Shown piece after piece: positions 1 through 6,379 of a stretch of DNA of 8,349 nucleotides (position 1 is its first letter; the number at the start of each line of letters is the position of its first letter). Under the pieces are notes generated by a model. That model was not told where the DNA came from. It saw only the letters and a program-made list of their open reading frames with translations, and ran no database searches. A program made the translations under genes and the position numbers. The DNA is taken from positions 1-8,349 of the forward strand of contig NZ_DXLG01000068.1 in the NCBI RefSeq assembly GCF_019414865.1, written 5' to 3'. Origin of the DNA: Veillonella sp. Lineage in GTDB: Bacteria; Bacillota; Negativicutes; Veillonellales; Veillonellaceae.

Positions 1-72
1 ATGATTATCTTAGTAGTGATTCTTATTTTTTAGGTGTTCTTTTTTATTGGTGACAGCGCGAATAACACCATA

Positions 73-92
73 CCTCATAGGGTTTTATGAGG
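73..92. repeat. Palindrome 1 upstream of feo: CCTCATA / TATGAGG
   Basis: A perfect 7-bp inverted repeat, CCTCATA (73-79) and TATGAGG (86-92), with a 6-base spacer. It is not followed by a T-run on either strand, so it does not look like an intrinsic terminator. Its core half-site recurs in the next palindrome, which makes a protein-binding site plausible (inference). It could also be the remnant hairpin of a gene lying left of the window. Confidence 0.5.
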
Positions 93-106
93 GATTAATA
101 AATCAA

Positions 107-127
107 TTCTCATATTTAATATGAGAA
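107..127. repeat. Palindrome 2 upstream of feo: TTCTCATAT / ATATGAGAA
   Basis: A perfect 9-bp inverted repeat (107-115 and 119-127) around a 3-base centre TTA. An A-run follows on the + strand, and no T-run follows the hairpin on either strand, so a terminator is unlikely. It shares the CTCATA/TATGAG core with the palindrome centred near position 82. A further single TATGAG lies at 139-144 and another at 246-251. Confidence 0.5.
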
Positions 128-164
128 AAAAATATATATATGAGATATAAAATCACCATAAAAA

Positions 165-179
165 TGATAATAATTGTTG
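165..179 (+). promoter_or_regulatory. Fur-box-like operator of feoAB
   Basis: TGATAAT-A-ATTGTTG matches the 7-1-7 Fur consensus TGATAATnATTATCA at 11 of 14 fixed positions: the left half is perfect and the right half matches 4 of 7. It overlaps the -35 element of the predicted feoA promoter, the usual geometry for iron-dependent repression. Feo operons are commonly Fur-controlled; control here is inferred. Confidence 0.55.
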
Positions 180-204
180 AAATTCCTAATTAGTTTGGTA
201 TAAT
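177..204 (+). promoter_or_regulatory. feoAB promoter (extended -10)
   Basis: The -35 is TTGAAA (177-182, 5 of 6 to consensus), followed by a 16-bp spacer and a perfect -10 TATAAT (199-204). The -10 is preceded by TGG, an extended -10 (TGn). Transcription would start near 211, leaving an untranslated leader of about 70 bases before feoA. No riboswitch fold was recognised in that leader. Confidence 0.65.
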
Positions 205-282
205 AATTTAAGATATTAATACGCATTATTACTTGGTGTGTTTAATATGAGGTTGTTAGGTACAATAATTAGGAGGTGTCGT

Positions 283-516
283 ATGGCTATCAAAAAGTTA
301 AAAGACATGAAACCAGGTGAGTCTGGTCTTATTGTTGCACTACATGGCAGTGGCAATGTTAAGCATCGTCTAATTGACATGGGTCTTGTAAATGGTACAA
401 AAATCCATGTTATGAAGTTTGCCCCTTTGGGGGATCCGGTGGAAATCAAAGTAAAAAACTTTGAATTAGCACTTCGTACAAGCGAAGCTGGCATGATTGA
501 TGTAGAGGTTCAATAG
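283..516 (+). CDS. feoA: FeoA, ferrous iron transport accessory protein
   Basis: This 77-residue cytoplasmic SH3-like protein of the FeoA family is thought to bind or modulate the FeoB iron transporter. The start is the ATG at 283, because AGGAGG (271-276) sits 6 bases before it and the family N-terminus (MAIKKLKDMKPGE) begins there. The ATG at 238 would add 15 unlikely residues and lacks a ribosome site. Family hallmarks visible are the early L-x-x-M-K-P-G-E-x-G turn, the central R-L-x-D-M-G-L stretch (residues about 28-34), and the later P-L-G-D-P-V-E-I block, close to the usual FeoA pattern. The length is typical for FeoA (75-85 residues). The gene is the first of an operon with feoB, 9 bases away, and is probably controlled by the upstream Fur-like site. 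Identification is firm. Confidence 0.95.
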   Translation: MAIKKLKDMKPGESGLIVALHGSGNVKHRLIDMGLVNGTKIHVMKFAPLGDPVEIKVKNFELALRTSEAGMIDVEVQ

Positions 517-525
517 GAGGTTCAC

Positions 526-2898
526 ATGGCAGAAAATGGGCAAATTCGCATTGCCTTAGCAGGTAACCCTAACTGTGGTAAAACTACAATGTTTAACAAT
601 ATCACAGGGGCGAAGCAACACGTTGGTAACTATGCCGGCGTTACAGTAGAAAAAAAGGAAGGCCATACGAACTTTGATGGCCATGAGTTATTGTTTATTG
701 ACTTACCAGGTACATATAGCTTAACTGCACGTTCCTTGGATGAGTTAGTAGCGCGTAATGTTATCGTAAATGATAACCCAGATGTTATTGTTAATGTTCT
801 TGATGCATCTAACTTGGAACGTAACTTATATTTAGCTGCACAATTATTGGAACTTGAAAAGCCAATGGTTATTGCTCTAAACATGGCTGACGTTGCTGAA
901 GAAATGGGCATCAAATACGACCTAAAAAAAATGGCAGAAATGACAGGGGCTACAATTGTTAGCACAGTAGGTCGTACAAACATTGGTACAAAAGACTTGT
1001 TAGAAGCAACAATTAGTGTAGCTGCTTCTCAAAAAGCTCCTGGTGTAACAATTAACTATGGTGATTTGTTAGAAGGTAAAATTAGTGAGCTTGTAGAATT
1101 GCTAAAACAAGCGGGCACTGTTACATATCCACTTCGTTGGATTGCTGTTAAGTTGTTAGAAAAAGATGCTGACGTTATTGGCAAAGTTATGCGCTTTGAT
1201 AATACGGAAGCTGTTATTCAAAAGGCTGAAGCTATTCGTGAAGAAATTAAGGATCAAGTTGATCTTGATATTGTCTTCCAAGAATATCGTCACCGCTTTG
1301 CAGTAGAAGTATATAATACATGTTTAACACAAGCGCCAACTCAATTGGAAACACGCTCTGACCGTTACGACAAAATCTTAACGCATCGAATTTGGGGCTT
1401 ACCAATCTTCATGGTTGTTATGTACTTATTGTTTGCGTTCGTTAACTTCGTTGGTGGTATTCCTCAAGGTTGGATCGAGGATGGTTTCGCTGCATTACAA
1501 GCTTATGCGGTTCAGACTATTCCAGAGGGCCAATTACAGTCACTCGTATCTGATGGTATTATTGCCGGCGTAGGTGCGGTACTTTCATTCTTGCCATTAA
1601 TTTTATTACTCTTCCTTGGCATTTCTTTCTTGGAAGATACTGGTTACATGGCTCGTGCAGCCTTCGTTATTGACCGTGTAATGCGCGCATGTGGCTTGCA
1701 TGGTAAATCCTTTATTCCTTTGCTATTGGGATTTGGTTGTTCCGTACCATCTGTAATGGGCGCTCGTATCCTTGATAATTATAAGGATCGAATGGTTACT
1801 ATTTTGATTACACCATTCATGAGTTGTTCTGCTCGTTTACCAGTATATATCTTATTTGCAAATGCGTTCTTCCCAAATGGTTGGGATAGTACTTTAGTTG
1901 TATTCTCTGTATACTTCTTGGGTATCATCTTCGGTATTATCTTTGCAAAAATCTTCCGCAAATTCCTATTTGCTGGTGAAGCTGAACCATTTGTAATGGA
2001 ATTACCTCCATATCATTTGCCTACATTGAAAGCTACTTGGATGCATATGTACGAACGTGCTAAATTGTACATCATTAAAGCTGGTACTTTCATTATGGCC
2101 GCATCTATCTTGATTTGGTTCATTACTGCATATCCTATGGATGTTGAATACTCCAAAGATTATGATGCAGTGAAAGAACAAGTTGCTCAAGAGTATGAAG
2201 TGAAAGATGCTGCTACATTAGCTCAATTTGGCATCACTACAGATGATCAAAAAGAGGCAGTAGATAAAATTGTAGAAGATATGAAAACTACAGTACAAGA
2301 TGCTACTGATGCGGCTAAAAATGCGGGAGAAGATGAACCTGAAATAGCGGTTGAAGAAGATTCTGAAGCACCTGAATTATTTAATGATATTAAAGATGAA
2401 AACCAAAAATTGTTCCCTGCAGCATGGGCTATGTACAAAAATAGTGCTAACCTAGATGCTGAAAATGACAAACTTGATAAAGAACAAGCTTCTGAAAAAA
2501 TTGAACAGTCCTATGCAGCATCCTTTGGTAAAGCAATCAACCCAGTTCTTGAACCATTGGGCTTCGACTGGAAGATGGGCTTGTCTCTCGTGGCTGGTTT
2601 AGCTGCTAAAGAGGTAGTAATTTCTACATTGGGTACAGTATATGCAGTAGGTGGTGATGATAAAAATCCAGCTCCATTGACTGATTACTTACAAAATGAT
2701 CCAAACTTCTCACCATTGATTGCATTAACAATGATGTTGTTCGTATTAATTTACCCACCTTGTTTGGCAACATTAGCTGTTATCAAACGTGAAACAGGTT
2801 CTTGGAAATGGGTTGCATTCATGTTCTGCTATGAAAATACATTTGCATGGATTGCATGTTTCATCTTCTATAACATTGGTCGCGCATTAGGTTTCTAA
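526..2898 (+). CDS. feoB: FeoB, ferrous iron transporter with N-terminal G domain
   Basis: FeoB is the inner-membrane Fe(II) importer; its N-terminal GTPase domain gates or drives uptake. Visible G-domain motifs are G1 GNPNCGKT (13-20), the switch I threonine T40 in NYAGVTVE, G3 DLPG (59-62) and G4 NMAD (119-122). A helical GDI-like stretch of about 100 residues follows. The membrane part starts near residue 290. It contains two Gate-type segments with the family cysteines C405 (GFGCSVP), C434 (SCSARLP) and C746 (YPPCLATLAV). Residues 536-661 are an acidic hydrophilic insert between the segment ending IWFITAY and the conserved PVLEPLGFDWK block, far longer than the short linker of E. coli FeoB. 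This helps explain the 790-residue length. AGGAGG (515-520) overlaps the feoA TAG stop and lies 5 bases from the ATG, suggesting translational coupling. No feoC follows. Confidence 0.97.
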   Translation: MAENGQIRIALAGNPNCGKTTMFNNITGAKQHVGNYAGVTVEKKEGHTNFDGHELLFIDLPGTYSLTARSLDELVARNVIVNDNPDVIVNVLDASNLERNLYLAAQLLELEKPMVIALNMADVAEEMGIKYDLKKMAEMTGATIVSTVGRTNIGTKDLLEATISVAASQKAPGVTINYGDLLEGKISELVELLKQAGTVTYPLRWIAVKLLEKDADVIGKVMRFDNTEAVIQKAEAIREEIKDQVDLDIVFQEYRHRFAVEVYNTCLTQAPTQLETRSDRYDKILTHRIWGLPIFMVVMYLLFAFVNFVGGIPQGWIEDGFAALQAYAVQTIPEGQLQSLVSDGIIAGVGAVLSFLPLILLLFLGISFLEDTGYMARAAFVIDRVMRACGLHGKSFIPLLLGFGCSVPSVMGARILDNYKDRMVTILITPFMSCSARLPVYILFANAFFPNGWDSTLVVFSVYFLGIIFGIIFAKIFRKFLFAGEAEPFVMELPPYHLPTLKATWMHMYERAKLYIIKAGTFIMAASILIWFITAYPMDVEYSKDYDAVKEQVAQEYEVKDAATLAQFGITTDDQKEAVDKIVEDMKTTVQDATDAAKNAGEDEPEIAVEEDSEAPELFNDIKDENQKLFPAAWAMYKNSANLDAENDKLDKEQASEKIEQSYAASFGKAINPVLEPLGFDWKMGLSLVAGLAAKEVVISTLGTVYAVGGDDKNPAPLTDYLQNDPNFSPLIALTMMLFVLIYPPCLATLAVIKRETGSWKWVAFMFCYENTFAWIACFIFYNIGRALGF

Positions 2899-2901
2899 TC
2901 T

Positions 2902-2936
2902 AGAGTCGCTAAATAGGAGAGTTTAGCCACTTTTAG
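2902..2936 (+). terminator. Weak terminator-like hairpin after feoB
   Basis: Just after the feoB stop, AGTCGCTAAA (2904-2913) pairs with TTTAGCCACT (2922-2931) with one C/C mismatch, then a short T-rich run (TTTTAGATTCTTT). The stem is AT-rich and the T-run is interrupted, so termination would be partial. Some read-through into the downstream small gene is possible. Confidence 0.4.
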
Positions 2937-2999
2937 ATTCTTTAAACAAAAATGAATAGAAAAAATGCGATTTTGTTATAAGTAATTTAGAAATAATAC

Positions 3000-3028
3000 T
3001 TGATAATTATCAATATTCGTGGTTAAAT
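3000..3028 (+). promoter_or_regulatory. Fur-like palindrome and promoter of the FeoB-associated gene
   Basis: TTGATAATTATCAA (3000-3013) is a perfect 14-bp palindrome made of Fur-type TGATAA/TTATCA half-sites, without the usual 3-base centre. It contains a possible -35, TTGATA (3000-3005), spaced 17 bp from a weak -10, TTAAAT (3023-3028). Another TGATAAT half-site lies at 3028-3034. The layout suggests iron-dependent control of the following small gene, separate from or in addition to the feoA promoter. Confidence 0.5.
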
Positions 3029-3129
3029 GATAATGAGAAAAGGGAAATATCCTTTAGATATTGCTTTTATCTTGTTTATCACTAAGACACATATTGTAAT
3101 TTAGTAGATATTGAGAAAGAGGCATAATA

Positions 3130-3336
3130 ATGGATAATCTTGTTATAGGACTCATAGTTGTATTAGCAATAGCTTATATCGGCAATAAATTTTACAAACA
3201 AATGTCTGGTAAAGGTGGCTGCGGCTGTGGTGGCGGTAGCTCCAAGTCTGGCTCTAAAAAATCTTCTGGTTGCGGTGGTAACTGCAGCTGTGATGGTTCC
3301 AATAAAGCACTAGGCATTAAACGTACTGCTAAGTAA
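3130..3336 (+). CDS. FeoB-associated Cys-rich membrane protein
   Basis: This 68-residue protein matches the style of the FeoB-associated Cys-rich membrane family. It has one N-terminal membrane segment (residues about 4-18, IGLIVVLAIAYIG), a short K-F-Y-K-Q juxtamembrane stretch, then a Gly/Ser/Lys-rich tail. The tail holds five cysteines (31, 33, 48, 52, 54) in CxC and CxxxCxC spacings. Such tails could bind iron or another metal or help FeoB assemble; the family role is not established. The start is set by AGAGG (3118-3122), 7 bases before the ATG. The gene follows feoB after a weak hairpin and has its own Fur-like site. Identification rests on size, architecture and position; the tail is too low in complexity for close comparison by eye. 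Confidence 0.85.
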   Translation: MDNLVIGLIVVLAIAYIGNKFYKQMSGKGGCGCGGGSSKSGSKKSSGCGGNCSCDGSNKALGIKRTAK

Positions 3337-3353
3337 GCTAATACGAATTCTGA

Positions 3354-3395
3354 ATTTGAAAGAGGGGTTTCTATAATGGGCTCCTCTTTTCAAAT
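3354..3395 (+). terminator. Hairpin between the feo and ATPase units
   Basis: TTTGAAAGAGGGG (3355-3367) pairs with CTCCTCTTTTCAAA (3381-3394) through 13 pairs, with one G-T pair and one bulged T; a further A-T pair is possible at the base. The loop is 13 bases. The T-run TTTTTT occurs only 13 bases further on, so the element is not a textbook intrinsic terminator, although it is the obvious boundary between two units. The loop itself contains a perfect TATAAT (3372-3377). Confidence 0.5.
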
Positions 3396-3443
3396 ATAGT
3401 AAGTAAATTTTTTATATATTTATTAGTAGAAAGGGATATTATC

Positions 3444-3704
3444 ATGTTCAACTTCAACCAAAACAATCTTAAAAACGCTAACTTATTCGCAGCAGGTCTT
3501 GCATTGGGTACTGTAGGTCTTAAAGTATTAACTTCTAAAGACGCTAAAAAAGTATATGCTGGTATCGTAGCAGCTGGCCTTCGCGCTAAAGAAACTGTAT
3601 TAGAAACAGCTGAAAAAGTACAAGCATCCGCATCTGATGTATTGGCAGAAGCTCAAGAAATCAACGAAGCACGCAACGAAGAAATCTTTGAAGAAAACAA
3701 ATAA
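3444..3704 (+). CDS. DUF6110-like small protein, partner of the P-type ATPase
   Basis: This 86-residue protein resembles the DUF6110 family, short proteins typically encoded next to heavy-metal P-type ATPases in Firmicutes (family recalled, not searched). Residues 12-30 (ANLFAAGLALGTVGLKVLT) form a glycine-containing hydrophobic stretch that could span or dip into the membrane. They are followed by S-K-D-A-K-K-x-Y, a second small-residue helix (YAGIVAAGLRAKE), and an Ala/Glu-rich amphipathic helix from about residue 50 to the end, ending in a strongly acidic tail. There are no cysteines or histidines, so it is unlikely to bind soft metals by thiols. The ribosome site is AAAGGG, about 9 bases before the ATG. 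It lies 16 bp upstream of the ATPase in the same orientation, so the two are almost certainly co-transcribed. A role as regulatory subunit or chaperone of the pump is inference. Confidence 0.75.
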   Translation: MFNFNQNNLKNANLFAAGLALGTVGLKVLTSKDAKKVYAGIVAAGLRAKETVLETAEKVQASASDVLAEAQEINEARNEEIFEENK

Positions 3705-3720
3705 TTAGAGGATTGCAGAT

Positions 3721-5859
3721 ATGTTACAATTTTCTGTTGTACGAAAACTCAGAAATCGCTTGCATGTTAAGGTAACTGGTCATCGCTTTACAGAAGCTGA
3801 AGCAGCTTATGTAGAGGATACATTACTCCTTAATGATGTAATTGTAGATGTAACCTTCTACACTCGTAGCAGTCAAATCGCCATTAAACATACTGGCGAT
3901 TCTGATGCTGTGCGTGATGCAGTTCTCGGTCTACGCGATTTAGATTTGTCCGAAGCACCTGCTTTGAACGAATATTCACCTCGCTTGGTAAATAAAAAAT
4001 ATCGTGAAATGATGATTAACCGCACTGCACTTTACTTAGGTAAAAAAGCAGTGCTTCCTGCACCGATTGCGGCTGCATGGGCTTGGTTTGACGGTGTTAA
4101 ATTTATCGGTAAAGCCATTAAAACATTGTGGCAACGTAAGTTAACAGTAGAAGTACTTGATGGCGTAGCTATTGGTGCTGCATTACTTCAAAAAGATTAT
4201 CCTACAGCTGGCGCTGTTATGTACCTATTAGGTATTGGCGATATCTTAGAAGAATGGACTCACCGTAAATCCGTATTGAATCTTGCTCAAAGCATGTCCT
4301 TGAACGTAGATAAAGTATGGGTATTAGTTGACGATATCGAAGTGAGCAAGCCAGTTAACGAAGTTGTGGCAGGTGATAAAATCATTATTCGCCAAGGCGA
4401 AGTGATTCCATTGGATGGCGTCGTTATCGATGGTGTTGTTCTTGTTAATGAAAGCTCCATGACTGGTGAACCAGAAGCGGTTCGTCGCGATCAAGACAGT
4501 TCTGTATATGCAGGTACTGTTGTAGAAGACGGTAAAGCTATTGTAGAAGTACGTAGCACATCCAAAACATCTCGTTACGAAAAAATCGTTAACCTTATCG
4601 AAGAGTCTGAACAAATGAAATCTGGTATGGAACAACAAGCATACCGCATGGCTGATAAATTAGTTCCAATAAGCTTTATTGGTGCTGGTTTAACATACTT
4701 GTTGACTCGTAATGTGATGAAAGCATTGTCTTTCGTAATGGTTGACTTCTCTTGTGCTCTTAAATTATCCATTCCATTGGCAGTACTTTCCGCTATGCAA
4801 GAAGCATCTAAACGCGGTATCACTGTTAAAGGTGGTAAATTCTTAGAACAAATTGCACAAGCAGATATGATTGTATTCGATAAAACAGGTACTCTTACAA
4901 AAGCAGAACCTGAGTTTGAACAAATCATTCCATTTAATGGTCATGATGCAGATGAAATGTTAAAATTGGCTGCATGTATTGAGGAACATTTCCCTCATTC
5001 CATGGCAAAAGCAATTGTACGTGCTGCTAAGGATCATTCCTTGCCTCACAAGGAAATGCACTCCGACGTAGAATACGTTGTAGCTCATGGTATTGCATCT
5101 AAAGTAGGCCGCTACCGTGTACGCATTGGTAGTGCTCACTACATCTTTGATGATGAAAAAACAAAGATTCCTGCAGATGAACAAGAAAAGTTCAATAATT
5201 TACCAAATTCATCTTCCCATATTTATCTCGCTATTGGAGGTACACTAGCAGCGGTTATTTGTATTAAAGACCCTGTTCGTGAGGAAGCAAAACAAGTTAT
5301 AGCTGATTTACATACATTGGGCATTAAAAAGGTTGTCATGATGACTGGCGACTCCAAACGTAATGCACAACGTGTGGCTGACGAACTCGGCATCGATGAA
5401 TTGCATGCTGAAGTATTGCCAGAAGATAAAGCGGCTTATGTAAAACAAGCAAAAGCTGAAGGCTATACTGTTATGATGGTAGGGGATGGTATTAACGATT
5501 CCCCAGCAATTTCTGAAGCACATGTTGGTATCGCTATGAATGAAGGTGCACCAATCGCTCAAAAAATTGCAAATGTTACTATTTCTTCCGATCATCTACA
5601 AGCTCTTGTAGATTTACGCCGCATTTCTATGGCATTGATGAAACGCATCAAAGCAAATTACAATGGTATCGTTGGTTTCAATGGTGCTCTTGTAGGTGGT
5701 GGCGTACTCGGTATTATGCCGCCAAGCCAAACAGCATGGTTGCATAATCTATTCACATTGGGTATCGGCTTAGAAAGCATGACTCCATTGTTGAAGAAAG
5801 AAGAACAAAAGGAAACTGTTCCTACAATTGATGTAACAGCTGACTCTGTAGTGGCTTAA
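3721..5859 (+). CDS. P1B-like metal-transporting P-type ATPase with SCA motif
   Basis: This 712-residue ion pump couples ATP hydrolysis to metal transport, usually export, across the inner membrane. Residues 1-75 look like a Cys-less HMA-type ferredoxin fold (HMA_2-like) with no CxxC metal site. Hydrophobic segments lie around residues 110-130 and 140-175. The actuator loop carries TGE (248-250). The phosphorylation site is DKTGTLT with D387. An EEHFPHSMAKA block (421-431) replaces the usual SEHPLAKA, and TGDS (542-545) and GDGINDSP (588-595) complete the hinge. The transmembrane metal motif is SCALKLS (344-350), with alanine where CPC, CPH and SPC types have proline. The C-terminus has two further membrane segments and a short hydrophilic tail. 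AGAGGA (3707-3712) lies 8 bases before the ATG. The substrate is uncertain; proximity to feo suggests iron or manganese, with zinc or other metals possible. Confidence 0.9.
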   Translation: MLQFSVVRKLRNRLHVKVTGHRFTEAEAAYVEDTLLLNDVIVDVTFYTRSSQIAIKHTGDSDAVRDAVLGLRDLDLSEAPALNEYSPRLVNKKYREMMINRTALYLGKKAVLPAPIAAAWAWFDGVKFIGKAIKTLWQRKLTVEVLDGVAIGAALLQKDYPTAGAVMYLLGIGDILEEWTHRKSVLNLAQSMSLNVDKVWVLVDDIEVSKPVNEVVAGDKIIIRQGEVIPLDGVVIDGVVLVNESSMTGEPEAVRRDQDSSVYAGTVVEDGKAIVEVRSTSKTSRYEKIVNLIEESEQMKSGMEQQAYRMADKLVPISFIGAGLTYLLTRNVMKALSFVMVDFSCALKLSIPLAVLSAMQEASKRGITVKGGKFLEQIAQADMIVFDKTGTLTKAEPEFEQIIPFNGHDADEMLKLAACIEEHFPHSMAKAIVRAAKDHSLPHKEMHSDVEYVVAHGIASKVGRYRVRIGSAHYIFDDEKTKIPADEQEKFNNLPNSSSHIYLAIGGTLAAVICIKDPVREEAKQVIADLHTLGIKKVVMMTGDSKRNAQRVADELGIDELHAEVLPEDKAAYVKQAKAEGYTVMMVGDGINDSPAISEAHVGIAMNEGAPIAQKIANVTISSDHLQALVDLRRISMALMKRIKANYNGIVGFNGALVGGGVLGIMPPSQTAWLHNLFTLGIGLESMTPLLKKEEQKETVPTIDVTADSVVA

Positions 5860-5860
5860 T

Positions 5861-5913
5861 TAAAAACCTCCATATAAGGTATTTATTTACCTATATGGAG
5901 GTTTTTCTTTTTT
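5861..5913 (+). terminator. Strong intrinsic terminator after the ATPase gene
   Basis: Immediately after the ATPase stop, AAAAACCTCCATATA pairs perfectly with TATATGGAGGTTTTT. The stem can be extended inwards (AGGTA with TACCT) if one A bulges, and it is followed by TTTTTCTTTTTT. The A-run on the left would also allow termination on the minus strand. This cleanly separates the ATPase unit from the next genes. Confidence 0.93.
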
Positions 5914-5914
5914 G

Positions 5915-5943
5915 ATGACATTTATCTATGATTATTGTAAAAT
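5915..5943 (+). promoter_or_regulatory. Promoter of the membrane protein-ECF S operon
   Basis: ATGACA (5915-5920, 5 of 6 to the -35 consensus), a 17-bp spacer and TAAAAT (5938-5943, 5 of 6 to the -10 consensus) lie directly after the terminator. The predicted start near 5950 leaves a leader of about 25 bases with the AGGAGA ribosome site. No operator-like dyad was seen around it. Confidence 0.6.
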
Positions 5944-5974
5944 ACAAAGAGATTACATATCATAGGAGATCTTT

Positions 5975-6379
5975 ATGAACACATTAATAGATATTTGTAA
6001 AAGATCCATCTACTTGAATATATTTATCGTAGTAATTCCTATTATTGCGTATATGATTCATAATGGATCGAGTGCGACAGTAGCACTTGCATGGTATTTG
6101 CTCTTATCGTTAATAATGCCTTGGGCATATTTATCGTTTAAAAGTAGTACCTTTGGCGAGGGTAAATCGATTAGCCGTATTGCCTATTTTATAAGTTGGA
6201 TTATAATTCACGGTATTAGCTATAAAGGTATTTTTCTCGGTATAGATTTATCTATGTTATGGAGCTGGCCAACAGTTGGTCGAGATGTAGCTTTCTTAGT
6301 AGCTATGTATATTGGTGTTACTATTAGCTTGATTTTGGCATACGGTCTTACTCGTTTAGTAGGAGGCCGTAATGAATAA
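5975..6379 (+). CDS. Four-segment membrane protein of unknown function
   Basis: I do not recognise this 134-residue protein. It has four hydrophobic segments, around residues 12-30, 34-54, 66-88 and 101-126, with short loops. Basic residues follow segment 2 (SFKSS... GKSISR) and end the protein (TRLVGGRNE). A tryptophan pair, in the M-L-W-S-W-P loop (about residues 94-98), precedes the last segment. There are no enzyme motifs and only one cysteine. AGGAGA (5964-5969) lies 5 bases before the ATG, and a promoter sits just upstream. The gene overlaps the next one by 8 bases, so the two products are probably made in coupled amounts and may form a complex (inference). It could be a transporter subunit or a membrane accessory factor; nothing in the sequence decides. 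Confidence 0.8.
   Translation: MNTLIDICKRSIYLNIFIVVIPIIAYMIHNGSSATVALAWYLLLSLIMPWAYLSFKSSTFGEGKSISRIAYFISWIIIHGISYKGIFLGIDLSMLWSWPTVGRDVAFLVAMYIGVTISLILAYGLTRLVGGRNE

Noticed and set aside
1..53. Possible C-terminal end of an upstream gene (two short open frames, to 33 and 53)
   Set aside because: Both are too short to judge, neither carries a recognisable motif, and no clear terminator follows them.
238..282. Upstream ATG that would extend FeoA by 15 residues
   Set aside because: It lacks a ribosome site, the extra residues do not fit the FeoA family, and AGGAGG sits correctly before the ATG at 283.
3046..3062. Small hairpin AATATC / GATATT followed by a T-rich run
   Set aside because: The stem is only 6 AT-rich pairs and lies between the promoter and its gene; it is too weak to call an attenuator.
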